This document shows, piece after piece, positions 9,079 through 17,141 of a stretch of DNA of 64,000 bases. The notes beneath the pieces are model-generated. The model made no database searches. It was given only the letters and a program-made list of their open reading frames with translations, and was not told where the DNA came from. Each line of letters begins with the position of its first letter. Positions within the stretch are counted from its first letter, which is position 1. Source of the DNA: Hydrogenophaga sp. (GTDB taxonomy: Bacteria > Pseudomonadota > Gammaproteobacteria > Burkholderiales > Burkholderiaceae_C). Location of the stretch: positions 94,494-158,493 of the forward strand of contig NZ_JADMJO010000022.1 in NCBI RefSeq assembly GCF_018780385.1. Direction: 5' to 3'. The position numbers and the translations under genes are program-made.

Positions 9079-9507
9079 ATGCCCACTTCCCTCGACAAAG
9101 TCGTCTACACCGCCCGCGCCCACACCACCGGCGGCCGCGAAGGCACCTCACGCTCCGACGACGGCATGCTCGACGTCAAGCTCTCGCCTCCCAAAGCCAT
9201 GGGCGGCTCGGGCGCAGCCACCAACCCCGAGCAGCTGTTCGCCGCTGGTTACTCCGCCTGTTTCATGGGCGCCATGAAACACGTGGCGGGCATGAAAAAA
9301 CTGGTTGTGCCGGCCGACGCGTCGATCGACGCTGAAGTCGACATCGGCCCGATCCCCGCCGGTTTCGGCATCGCTGCCCGCCTGAACGTGAGCCTGCCCG
9401 GCATGGACCGCGCCGTGGCCCAAGACCTGGTGGACACCGCGCACCAGGTGTGCCCGTACTCCAATGCCACCCGCGGCAACATCAACGTGACCATCACGCT
9501 GGTCTGA
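9079..9507 (+). CDS. ohr: Organic hydroperoxide resistance protein Ohr
   Basis: A 142-residue thiol peroxidase that reduces organic hydroperoxides. Both catalytic cysteines are present: Cys61 in AGYSACFMGAMK and Cys125 in HQVCPYSNATRGN, together with the Arg and Glu context of the family. ATG 9079 is preceded by AGGAG. It lies 67 bp downstream of ohrR and is followed by a strong terminator, so ohrR and ohr form a compact stress unit. The whole length matches the family. Confidence 0.97.
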   Translation: MPTSLDKVVYTARAHTTGGREGTSRSDDGMLDVKLSPPKAMGGSGAATNPEQLFAAGYSACFMGAMKHVAGMKKLVVPADASIDAEVDIGPIPAGFGIAARLNVSLPGMDRAVAQDLVDTAHQVCPYSNATRGNINVTITLV

Positions 9508-9524
9508 GCGTCGGATCACGCAGC

Positions 9525-9561
9525 AAAAAGCCCGTCCGGCTCACGCCGGACGGGCTTTTTT
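9525..9561 (+). terminator. Rho-independent terminator after ohr
   Basis: A perfect stem: AAAAAGCCCGTCCGGC (9525-9540), loop TCAC, then GCCGGACGGGCTTTTTT (9545-9561). The stem is flanked by an A-run and a T-run, so it may end transcription from both sides, including the convergent lipoprotein gene whose stop is at 9580. Confidence 0.95.
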
Positions 9562-9579
9562 GATGGAGGTCGCCCCCTG

Positions 9580-9924
9580 TCAGCGATACAGGTCGGGATC
9601 GTAGATGGTGGTGCTGGTGCCCACACCCACCCCGACGCGCGCATTGCTGTTGCCGATCCGGCTGCTCGTGCCCACGCCGGCACCGGCGCTCACCGCACCG
9701 CGCTGGTTCACCCCCACGCCCACACCCACCGGCCCCACGCCGGTGCTGACGCCGGCGTTCACGCCTCCGGAGCCCACGCCCACGCCGATGGAAAACGGGC
9801 CGACCGGAATGCCCACACCCACCCCCACAGAACAACCGGTGAGCAGGGCGCCAACAAAAAGCAAGGCGGCCAGGCGGGACGCGTGCCGGAGCCGCTGACG
9901 GGAAGAGTGGGCAAGGTTCGTCAT
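9580..9924 (-). CDS. Gly/Val-repeat outer-membrane-type lipoprotein (114 aa)
   Basis: The N-terminus has a basic start, a hydrophobic core and the lipobox LLTGC with Cys31, so it should be a lipoprotein. The mature part is almost entirely alternating Gly and Val with the motif GVGVG or similar repeated many times, ending in TTIYDPDLYR. Such low-complexity lipoproteins are frequent in Burkholderiales; function unknown. The alternating pattern suggests beta structure or a glycine-zipper-like assembly (inference). The gene converges on ohr and shares its terminator region, and stands upstream of nothing else on this strand. Confidence 0.75.
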   Translation of the reverse strand: MTNLAHSSRQRLRHASRLAALLFVGALLTGCSVGVGVGIPVGPFSIGVGVGSGGVNAGVSTGVGPVGVGVGVNQRGAVSAGAGVGTSSRIGNSNARVGVGVGTSTTIYDPDLYR

Positions 9925-10018
9925 GGGATTCCCCGAAGGTTCAAGAACAAGGGTACTTCAACCCTGCCTGAATGACCCACACCGTTCACCATGGTTCCGC
10001 GGTTCCGACGAACCGGTT

Positions 10019-10975
10019 TCAAACCGGGTTTTTCCCCAGCCGCTCCATCGCATCGGCGAGCCAGTCCTCGCGCAGCGCATCCGGCGCGGCGGGGCGCACC
10101 ATCCAGCCGCCTTGCGCGGGTGTCACACGGGCATGGCCGCCCTGCCACAGCAACCAGGCCAGCCAGGCGCACTGGGGTGCGGTGGGCGTCTCGCCCGCGG
10201 GCGACACCAGCAGCGCGGTGAACACGGTGGCATTGGCCACCAACACCCCGTCACCACTGACCTCGCCACCGATCGAACGCGCCAGTGCCGACAGAGCGTC
10301 GCCCACCTCGCCCCGGGGGCCCAGCGCCTGCAAGGCATCGCGCAGGTGCGCCGCGATGGCCGCGCCTCGCTGGGCCTCGGCCTGCAGCAGATCGGCGTGG
10401 TCCCAGCGGTTCCAGTCCACCATGGGCTCGGCGCCACCCACCACCCGCGCCGCTTCGGCGTAGCGGTGGAGCGCCTGCTCATGGCCGTCGGCATACACCG
10501 CCGAACCCACCATGAGCAAGGCGGCCAGGCGATTGGCCAGCAGGCGGCTCTGCTGGGCCAGCAGCCTGTCGCGCATCAGGCTGTCGCGTTCGCTGCGCAG
10601 GACCGCCAGCTCCAGTGCGTTCTTCAGATCGGCGCGCAGACTTTCCAGCTCCCAGGGCTTGTTGATGTAGCGGTAAATCTCGCCGGTGTTGATCGCCTCG
10701 ATGGCATCCCCCAGCTCCGAATAGGCGGTGGTCAACATGCGCACGATGCCGGGATAGTACTCGCGGGCATGGCGCAGCAGTTCGTTGCCACGCTCGCCGG
10801 GCATGCGCTGGTCGCACACCAGCACGGCCACGTCGGCACCGTGCGCGAGCAGCACCGCGCGGCCTTCTTCCACCGAGCCGGCGGTCAGCACCGGCGCCAA
10901 CGGACTCACCAGACGCTCGAAATACTTCAGCGCCATGGCCTCGTCGTCCACATACAGAATTTTTGTTGGTGTCAT
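10019..10975 (-). CDS. phcQ: Response regulator PhcQ-like
   Basis: A 318-residue protein with an N-terminal receiver domain (DDE acid pocket at 10-12, phospho-acceptor Asp55 in VCDQRMPG, conserved Lys in YINKPW near 107), followed by about 190 residues without a recognisable DNA-binding domain. In the Ralstonia solanacearum phcBSRQ operon PhcQ is the last gene and a receiver-type regulator, which fits. Its start codon shares one base with the stop of phcR, so translation is coupled. Assignment rests on gene order plus domain type; homology should be confirmed by search. Confidence 0.78.
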   Translation of the reverse strand: MTPTKILYVDDEAMALKYFERLVSPLAPVLTAGSVEEGRAVLLAHGADVAVLVCDQRMPGERGNELLRHAREYYPGIVRMLTTAYSELGDAIEAINTGEIYRYINKPWELESLRADLKNALELAVLRSERDSLMRDRLLAQQSRLLANRLAALLMVGSAVYADGHEQALHRYAEAARVVGGAEPMVDWNRWDHADLLQAEAQRGAAIAAHLRDALQALGPRGEVGDALSALARSIGGEVSGDGVLVANATVFTALLVSPAGETPTAPQCAWLAWLLWQGGHARVTPAQGGWMVRPAAPDALREDWLADAMERLGKNPV

Positions 10976-12180
10976 CAGGTCTCCTCGACCGGGGTGTCGT
11001 CAGGCGACGGTGGGAAATAAAGGGTCACGGACGTGCCCTGGCCCAAGGTGGATTGCACGGCGATGTCACCGCCCAGGGTGGTCATCACGCGCTGGCAAAA
11101 GAGCAGACCCATGCCGCTGCCACCACTCTCGGCGCGGGTGGTCACGGGCTCCCGCGTGAGGCGATTGAGCACCTCGGGCGGGATGCCGGGGCCGTTGTCG
11201 GTCACGCGCAAAGCCGACTGCGGGCTCAGGCCAGGCAGCATGGCCACACGGACCAGTGCAATGCGCACTTCGGGGCGCTCCGGCGGCTGGGCGCGCAGGG
11301 CGATCAAGGCGTTCTTGACCAGGGTGCACAACACAAGGTAGAGCAGGTCGCGTCGACCGGGCAAGGTGAAATCGGGCGCCAGTTCTGCCGACAGCCAGTC
11401 GGCCTCGGCGGCTTCAAACGGGTACTCCTCCTGCACCGCACGCACGAGTTCGCTGGCGCGCAGGCTGGCCGAGGTATCGCCCCGGCTGGCATCGCGCGCG
11501 GTCTGCACGAAGGTGGACACCAGCGACTGCGCGTACTCTGCGCGCCGCTGCGCGGCCTCGATCATGAACAACACGTCGCCCGGCTTCTGCTGGGCGATGT
11601 AGGCCATGCCATCGGTGTTCCCGGGGCTGGCGCGGTGGTTCTCGCGCATGGCCGAGAGGTAGCCGCGCACCGTGGCCAGTGGCGAGGTGACCTCGTGGGC
11701 CAGAAAGCCCAAGGTCTCGCGCAAGGCCGACTCGCGCCGCGCGATGAGCAACTGGTCGCGCGTGCGGCGCACGCTGGACTCCAGCGCCTCGCGCAAGGCC
11801 TGGCGGGTGATCGCGTCGTCCAGGGGCTTCTCCAGGATCTTCTCCACATGGCCCTGGTTCACGGCCGACATGGCCACGTCCTTGTCGGCATAGGCGGACA
11901 CCAGCAGGCGCGCCACGTGCGGATAGAGCCGCCGCACCTCGCTCAGCAATGCCACGCCGTCGCGCGTGGGCATCGCGTAGTCGGTGAGCAGCACCGCCAC
12001 CTCGTGGCTGCGCTCAACGAGCAAGGCCAGCGCTTCGTCCACGCTGGCGGCGGTCAACACGGTGAATTCCGTGCCGTACAGGCGGGCAAACCATTTGCAG
12101 GCCTGCGGCTCGTCGTCCACCATCAGGATGGCGTGCGGTCCCTGGGGGCCTCGCACCGTACCGGGGTCTTGCATGTTCAT
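10975..12180 (-). CDS. phcR: Response regulator/histidine kinase hybrid PhcR-like
   Basis: A 401-residue protein with a receiver domain first (Asp67 in LLTDYAMP) and a kinase core second: H-box FLAHEVTSPLA with His162, then an ATPase region with DNGPGIP and GGSGMGLLFCQR. A receiver in front of a kinase is the architecture reported for PhcR. No membrane segment is present, so it is cytosolic. Its start overlaps the phcS stop by 4 bases and its stop touches the phcQ start. It probably receives phosphate from PhcS (inference). Confidence 0.8.
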   Translation of the reverse strand: MNMQDPGTVRGPQGPHAILMVDDEPQACKWFARLYGTEFTVLTAASVDEALALLVERSHEVAVLLTDYAMPTRDGVALLSEVRRLYPHVARLLVSAYADKDVAMSAVNQGHVEKILEKPLDDAITRQALREALESSVRRTRDQLLIARRESALRETLGFLAHEVTSPLATVRGYLSAMRENHRASPGNTDGMAYIAQQKPGDVLFMIEAAQRRAEYAQSLVSTFVQTARDASRGDTSASLRASELVRAVQEEYPFEAAEADWLSAELAPDFTLPGRRDLLYLVLCTLVKNALIALRAQPPERPEVRIALVRVAMLPGLSPQSALRVTDNGPGIPPEVLNRLTREPVTTRAESGGSGMGLLFCQRVMTTLGGDIAVQSTLGQGTSVTLYFPPSPDDTPVEET

Positions 12181-13502
12181 GTGGGCCTCGGCAAATCAAA
12201 GGTGAATTCGGTCCAGGCGCCCAGCTCGCTCTCCACCGCCAGGGTGCCGCCGTGGCGCTGCACGATGCCGTAGCTCACGCTCAAGCCCAGTCCGAGGCCA
12301 GCGCCCACATCGCGCGTGGTGAAGAACGGCTCGAACACACGTCCCACGTTCTCGGGCGCGATGCCCGTCCCGTTGTCGCGCACCGAAACGAACAGGCGCA
12401 GCTCGCGCGCAACCACGGTCACCGCGATGCGTGGCTGTTCACGCCGCGCCGCCTGCAGGGCATGTGCGGCATTGCTCAGCAGGTTGATCAACACACCGAT
12501 GATGGCGGGCTCGTCGCCCAGCACGTGCGTGTCCTGCGGCAACTCCACCGGCACGTCGATGCCCTTGAGCTCGTAGCCGGCCAGCCGCAGGGCCGAGCGC
12601 AACGCGTTGCCCAGCAGGAAGGGGCGCTGGGCGTCCTGACCCGGCTTCTGGTAGGCGAAGGTCTTGAGGTCGGAGACGATGTTCTGGATGCGCTGCATGC
12701 CCTCTCGCGCATCGCCCAGGCTCTCCTTGAGCATGGCGTCGCTCTCCACGCCCGGGCAGGTGAGACCCATGTCGATCGCCATCAGGCTGTAGTTCACCGG
12801 GTTGTTGAGCTCGTGCAGCAGGCCGGCCGAGAGCGTGCCGATGGCGGCCATCTTCTCGCGCTGGATCAGCTGGCCCTTGACTTCGGCCAACGTGGTGTTG
12901 ATCTCGCGCAGCGAGGCGTTTTTTTCCGACACCTCGTGCTGAAGAGAGAACAAACGGATGCGAGCCTTCTCGTTGAACCAGGTGCAAACCGCGCTGGCGG
13001 CCGCAGAGAACAGGATGAACAGCGAGTTCGTCACCAACCGCGAGGAGTCCTCGCTGGCCTCGGGGTGCAGCACACAGGCCGCCACATACAGGCCCAGCGT
13101 GAGCGCTCCGAAGCCCACACCCTCAAAGAAGCTGATCGGCAGGATGATCCCCACCGCATAGAGCGCCAGATGCAGACCCACGAAATAGATCGACTGCGCG
13201 CCATCGGTGTCGAAGATCATGAAGGCGATCATGATCTGCGGCAGCAGCAGCCACAGCATGGTGAGGCCACGCACGTGTTTGCGTCCGAAAGGCGTGAACA
13301 GCACCCAGAACACACCCAGGGTGAGCACCGCCACCAGGACGCGCAGCAGCGAAAACTCCAGCAGCCGGTCCGGGTACGAAAAATAGTCGAGACCGAAGCC
13401 GGCCAGCACCAGCACGATGGAGGTGATGCTCCCCGCCTTGCTGTAGGTGAGCCGGAAGTCCGAGAGCTGCTGCTCGTAAGGCGAACTCGGCCGGCTAACC
13501 AT
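12177..13502 (-). CDS. phcS: Membrane sensor histidine kinase PhcS-like
   Basis: A 441-residue sensor kinase with about six hydrophobic segments in the first 175 residues, a coiled linker, H-box GLLHELNNPVN and ATPase motifs (NLLSNAAHAL, DNGTGIAPENV, GLGLSVSYGIV). With ATG 13502 as start the phospho-acceptor is His230; I recall that His230 is also the residue reported for Ralstonia PhcS, which supports both start and identity but needs checking. PhcS senses a 3-hydroxy fatty acid methyl ester in Ralstonia. The start overlaps the end of phcB. A TTG two codons earlier is an alternative. Confidence 0.83.
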   Translation of the reverse strand: MVSRPSSPYEQQLSDFRLTYSKAGSITSIVLVLAGFGLDYFSYPDRLLEFSLLRVLVAVLTLGVFWVLFTPFGRKHVRGLTMLWLLLPQIMIAFMIFDTDGAQSIYFVGLHLALYAVGIILPISFFEGVGFGALTLGLYVAACVLHPEASEDSSRLVTNSLFILFSAAASAVCTWFNEKARIRLFSLQHEVSEKNASLREINTTLAEVKGQLIQREKMAAIGTLSAGLLHELNNPVNYSLMAIDMGLTCPGVESDAMLKESLGDAREGMQRIQNIVSDLKTFAYQKPGQDAQRPFLLGNALRSALRLAGYELKGIDVPVELPQDTHVLGDEPAIIGVLINLLSNAAHALQAARREQPRIAVTVVARELRLFVSVRDNGTGIAPENVGRVFEPFFTTRDVGAGLGLGLSVSYGIVQRHGGTLAVESELGAWTEFTFDLPRPT

Positions 13503-15024
13503 TTTCAAGGGCCATCGCTTTCAGGCGCGCGTTGACCACCAGCTCCGCAAAGATGTTCACCCCGGTGGGATCGGTATAGAGCGTCACCGGTGCGTCGACC
13601 TCTTCCAGCACCACGCGCATCTGCGCCTCGTCGCGGTAGATCAGGTGCCACTCCAGCAGGTGCTCCATGCCAAAGCGCTCCGGGTTGTCCGAATGCACGT
13701 TGGTCACCAGCAGGTGGGCACCGGGGTTGCTGCGCGACATGAAGTAGCGGATCAGGCGCGTGCACACCTTGTCCGACAAATAGTCGAACAGGCCGGCGCA
13801 GTAGATGGTGTCGAAACCTTCGCCGTCCGAGGGGGCGGTGTCGCGCGTGGCGCGTTTCAGCAGTTCGTGCACCGACTCCTGCACATAGGTCACATCGACC
13901 TTCACCTTGTGCGTGGCCGCTGCCTCTTCGATCTTCTGCTGCGTGTACTTCAGCGTCTCCAGGCTGAAGTCGATCAGGGTGAACTTCAGGCGCGAGAGAT
14001 CCACACCGCTGGCAATCAGCTTCTGGATTTCCACGCCGGGGCCGCAGCCCACATTGAGCACCCGGATGACGCGCTCCTGCGCGGCCGCGTTGTCCGCCGC
14101 CTTCTTCAGGAAATCCACCAGGATGTCGATGCGGTTGCGGTGCGCCACGGCCACCGCCGCCTTCAGAAACATCGCGTTGACCAGCTGGATGTAGGTGCTG
14201 CTGCCCTGTCGCGGGTCGCCCAGGATCTGGTTGACCATCTCGTAATCACCCGCGTAGCCGAGCGGCTTGGCGAAGGTGCGGTACACAAAGGGCGCGCGCA
14301 GCAACAGGGGGTGCAGCGCGGTCTGGGCATAGGCGCGGTGCAGCAGCGAGTCTTCGATGGGCAGTTGCGAGGCCTCGTCTTCCAGGCGCACGAGGAACTC
14401 CTTGCCCTTGATCATCAAGGGCTCGGCGATGGCCTCGAACACGTCGTCGGTCAGGCGCCCGCTGCTGTCGCGCGGGAGCGAGTCGACCATGTCGGCCTGG
14501 TCGATCCAGCGCGCGGTCTCCGCCAGGAAGGCCCGGAACTCGCTGATGGTGACCTGGTAACTCTGCTTGATTTTGAAGCGCGATTCCCAGTCGGCGACGA
14601 AGCGGCTCGCCTCGTCGCGCACCTGGCGCACATCGCCACGGATGGCGTTCAGATCGGACCACTCGTCAATCAGCGCCACCGACACCACCGCCATCAGACC
14701 GGTGTTGAGCAGGCTCACCACCACGGCCTTGCCCTTGTAGATGATGCGGTCGCCCGAGCGGATGGTCAGCTCGCTGAGCACCTCGCTGACCTGCACGATG
14801 GAGTACGGGTTGTAGATCTCCATCACCAGCGAACGGCGCTGCAGGCTGGTCAGGGTGCCGCGGGCACTCTCTCCCTGGCTGTTGCGAAAGGTGACGACGT
14901 GGTCGAATGGGCGCTGAAGGTACACGGTGTGAGTGTTTGAGTGCGTGGGGGAACAGGTGCATTGCCCTGTTCCCGAGGAAACCCCCCGGGGCACAGTGTA
15001 GTCAACCGCTTGCGTGACTTGCAC
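13495..15024 (-). CDS. phcB: PhcB-like SAM methyltransferase, quorum-signal synthase
   Basis: A 509-residue protein whose C-terminal half is a Rossmann methyltransferase (VLNVGCGPGVEIQKL near residue 325, LIDFSLETLKYTQQK, FDTIYCAGLFDYLSD). The N-terminal 110 residues look PilZ-like (FRNSQGESARGTLTSLQRR), followed by a helical middle region. This layout matches proteins annotated as 3-hydroxypalmitate methyl ester biosynthesis proteins, the PhcB family, which methylate a 3-hydroxy fatty acid to make a diffusible signal. The start is uncertain: GTG 15024 is the longest; a GTG near 14926 is possible; neither has a good ribosome-binding site. It begins 15 bp after htpG. Confidence 0.8.
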   Translation of the reverse strand: MQVTQAVDYTVPRGVSSGTGQCTCSPTHSNTHTVYLQRPFDHVVTFRNSQGESARGTLTSLQRRSLVMEIYNPYSIVQVSEVLSELTIRSGDRIIYKGKAVVVSLLNTGLMAVVSVALIDEWSDLNAIRGDVRQVRDEASRFVADWESRFKIKQSYQVTISEFRAFLAETARWIDQADMVDSLPRDSSGRLTDDVFEAIAEPLMIKGKEFLVRLEDEASQLPIEDSLLHRAYAQTALHPLLLRAPFVYRTFAKPLGYAGDYEMVNQILGDPRQGSSTYIQLVNAMFLKAAVAVAHRNRIDILVDFLKKAADNAAAQERVIRVLNVGCGPGVEIQKLIASGVDLSRLKFTLIDFSLETLKYTQQKIEEAAATHKVKVDVTYVQESVHELLKRATRDTAPSDGEGFDTIYCAGLFDYLSDKVCTRLIRYFMSRSNPGAHLLVTNVHSDNPERFGMEHLLEWHLIYRDEAQMRVVLEEVDAPVTLYTDPTGVNIFAELVVNARLKAMALENG

Positions 15025-15039
15025 GCCCCGTTATTTCAA

Positions 15040-16902
15040 TCAGATCAACAGGGCATTCACGCGCTTGACATAAGCCGCCGGATCATCCGGCAGACCACCC
15101 TCGGCCAGCAGGGCCTGGTCAAACAGGATGTGGGCCAGGTCGTCGAAGTGTTCGCTGCTCTCCAGCTTCTTCACCAGGGCGTGTTCGGCGTTCACTTCCA
15201 GGATGGGTTTGACCTCGGGCGCGGGCTGGCCGGCCTGCTTGAGCATGCGGGCCAGCTGGGTCGACAGATCGCCGTCTTCCACCACCAGGCAGGCCGGTGA
15301 ATCCACCAGGCGCGAGGTCACGCGCACGTCCTTGGCCTTGTCTTTCAGGCTTTCCTTCAGGCGCTCCAGCACCGGTTTGAACACCTCGGCCGCGGCCTCG
15401 GCGGCCTTCTTCTCTTCCTCGTCCTGCAGCGTGCCCAGGTCCACCGCGCCCTTGGCCACGCTTTGCAGCGGCACGCCGTCGAACTCGTTGAGGAAACTCA
15501 GTGCCCACTCGTCCACACGATCGGTCATGAGCAGCACCTCGATGCCCTTCTTGCGGAACACCTCCAGTTGTGGGCTGTTCTGGGCGGCGGCGCGGTTGTC
15601 GGCGGTGATGTAGTAGATCGCGGCCTGGCCTTCCTTCATGCGGGCCTTGTAGTCGGCCAATGACGTCAACTCGGTGCCTGCGGTGCTGGCAAAGCGAAGC
15701 AGCTTGGCGAGCTTGTCGCGGTTGGCAAAGTCTTCGCCAAGGCCTTCCTTGAGCACCGCGCCGAACTCGGCGTAGAAGCCGGTGTACTTCTCGACATCCT
15801 TGCTCATGTCATCCAGCATGGCCAGCACGCGGCGTGTGTTGCCCTCGCGGATCGCCTTCACGTCGCGACTCTCCTGCAGCAGTTCACGGCTCACGTTGAG
15901 CGGCAGGTCGGCCGAATCCACCACACCCTTGACCCAGCGCAGGTAGGCCGGCATGAGGGCCTCGGCCTCGTCCATGATGAAGACGCGTTTCACATACAGC
16001 TTGATGCCGGCCTTGCGGTCGCGGTTCCAGAGGTCTTGCGGCGCCTTGGCCGGGATGTAGAGCAGTTGCGTGTACTCGGTGCTGCCTTCCACGCGGTTGT
16101 GGCTCCAGGCCAGCGGGGCCTGGGTGTCGTAGCTCAGGTTCTTGTAAAACTCGGCGTACTGCTCGTCGCTGATGTCCTTCTTGCTGCGCGCCCACAGCGC
16201 GTTGGCCGAGTTCACCGCCTCCCATTCGTCCAGCTTCACGTGGGCGCTCTTCTCGGCATCCCACTCTTCCTTCTGCATCAGGATGGGCAGGCTGATGTGG
16301 TCGGAGTATTTGGCGATGATGGACTTGAGCTTCCAGCGATCGAGGTAGTCGCTCGCGTCATCGCGCAGGTGCAGCGTGACGCTGGTGCCGCGCGCGGCGC
16401 GCTCGATGGTCTCCACCTCGAATTCACCGGTGCCCGCGCTGACCCAGCGCACACCTTCCGATGCCGGCACGCCGGCACGGCGGCTTTCCACCGTGATCTT
16501 GTCGGCCACGATGAAGCCCGAATAGAAGCCCACGCCGAACTGGCCGATGAGCTGGGCGTCCTGCTTCTGGTCGCCACTGAGGTGGCTCATGAAGTCCTTG
16601 GTGCCGCTCTTGGCGATGGTGCCCAGGTGATCCACCGCTTCGGCCTGGCTCATGCCGATGCCGTTGTCGGTGATGGTGATCGTGCGGGCGTCGGTGTCGA
16701 AGGCCACGCGCACATCCAGGTTGGGCGCGTCTTCGAACAGAGCGGCGTTGTTCAGCCCTTCAAACCGCAGCTTGTCGCAGGCATCCGATGCGTTGGAAAC
16801 CAGCTCGCGCAAAAAGATGTCGGGGTTGGAATACAGCGAATGGGTGACCAGGTGCAGCAGCTGTGCCACTTCGGCCTGGAACGACAGGGTTTGTTTGCTC
16901 AT
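15040..16902 (-). CDS. htpG: Hsp90-family chaperone HtpG
   Basis: A 620-residue cytosolic ATP-dependent chaperone. The N-terminal ATP site is intact: [22 protein letters not shown] and [13 protein letters not shown]. The middle domain has the conserved [13 protein letters not shown] and [13 protein letters not shown]. Length is normal for the bacterial protein. A sigma-32 promoter and a 5' leader hairpin precede it. Directly downstream, with only 15 bp and no terminator, comes the phcBSRQ operon, so read-through is likely. Confidence 0.98.
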   Translation of the reverse strand: MSKQTLSFQAEVAQLLHLVTHSLYSNPDIFLRELVSNASDACDKLRFEGLNNAALFEDAPNLDVRVAFDTDARTITITDNGIGMSQAEAVDHLGTIAKSGTKDFMSHLSGDQKQDAQLIGQFGVGFYSGFIVADKITVESRRAGVPASEGVRWVSAGTGEFEVETIERAARGTSVTLHLRDDASDYLDRWKLKSIIAKYSDHISLPILMQKEEWDAEKSAHVKLDEWEAVNSANALWARSKKDISDEQYAEFYKNLSYDTQAPLAWSHNRVEGSTEYTQLLYIPAKAPQDLWNRDRKAGIKLYVKRVFIMDEAEALMPAYLRWVKGVVDSADLPLNVSRELLQESRDVKAIREGNTRRVLAMLDDMSKDVEKYTGFYAEFGAVLKEGLGEDFANRDKLAKLLRFASTAGTELTSLADYKARMKEGQAAIYYITADNRAAAQNSPQLEVFRKKGIEVLLMTDRVDEWALSFLNEFDGVPLQSVAKGAVDLGTLQDEEEKKAAEAAAEVFKPVLERLKESLKDKAKDVRVTSRLVDSPACLVVEDGDLSTQLARMLKQAGQPAPEVKPILEVNAEHALVKKLESSEHFDDLAHILFDQALLAEGGLPDDPAAYVKRVNALLI

Positions 16903-16931
16903 GGGAGTTCGTTGAAAAGAAGAGGAGGAAG

Positions 16932-16950
16932 CGCTCCCATGGCGGGAGCG
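16932..16950 (-). promoter_or_regulatory. Hairpin in the htpG leader
   Basis: Inverted repeat CGCTCCC, 5-base loop, GGGAGCG in the predicted 5' untranslated region of htpG, about 30 bp before its ATG. It is not a CIRCE element. It might shape leader stability or translation; I see no ROSE-type pairing to the ribosome-binding site, so a thermosensor role is speculative. Confidence 0.45.
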
Positions 16951-16974
16951 TGTTCAAAGCGTGTGGAGCACGGA

Positions 16975-17001
16975 ATTATGGGCGGGGTGGGTGATTTCAA
17001 G
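16975..17001 (-). promoter_or_regulatory. Heat-shock (sigma-32) promoter of htpG
   Basis: On the minus strand CTTGAAA (17001-16995), a 12-bp spacer and CCCATAAT (16982-16975) closely match the sigma-32 consensus CTTGAAA / CCCCATnT. The predicted start of transcription is near 16966, giving a leader of about 63 bases. This is the expected control for htpG. Confidence 0.8.
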
Positions 17002-17141
17002 CCGCAGACCCTGCCGAGCCATTGAGCCAGCCCCCTTCAGCATCCTTCATTTACTGCCTTGGTGGTATTTCCCGCGTCCTCTCGCCCCCCTAGCCTCTTC
17101 GGGTCTTGCGCCCAGAACAAGCCACGAGGGAGGAAAACCAT

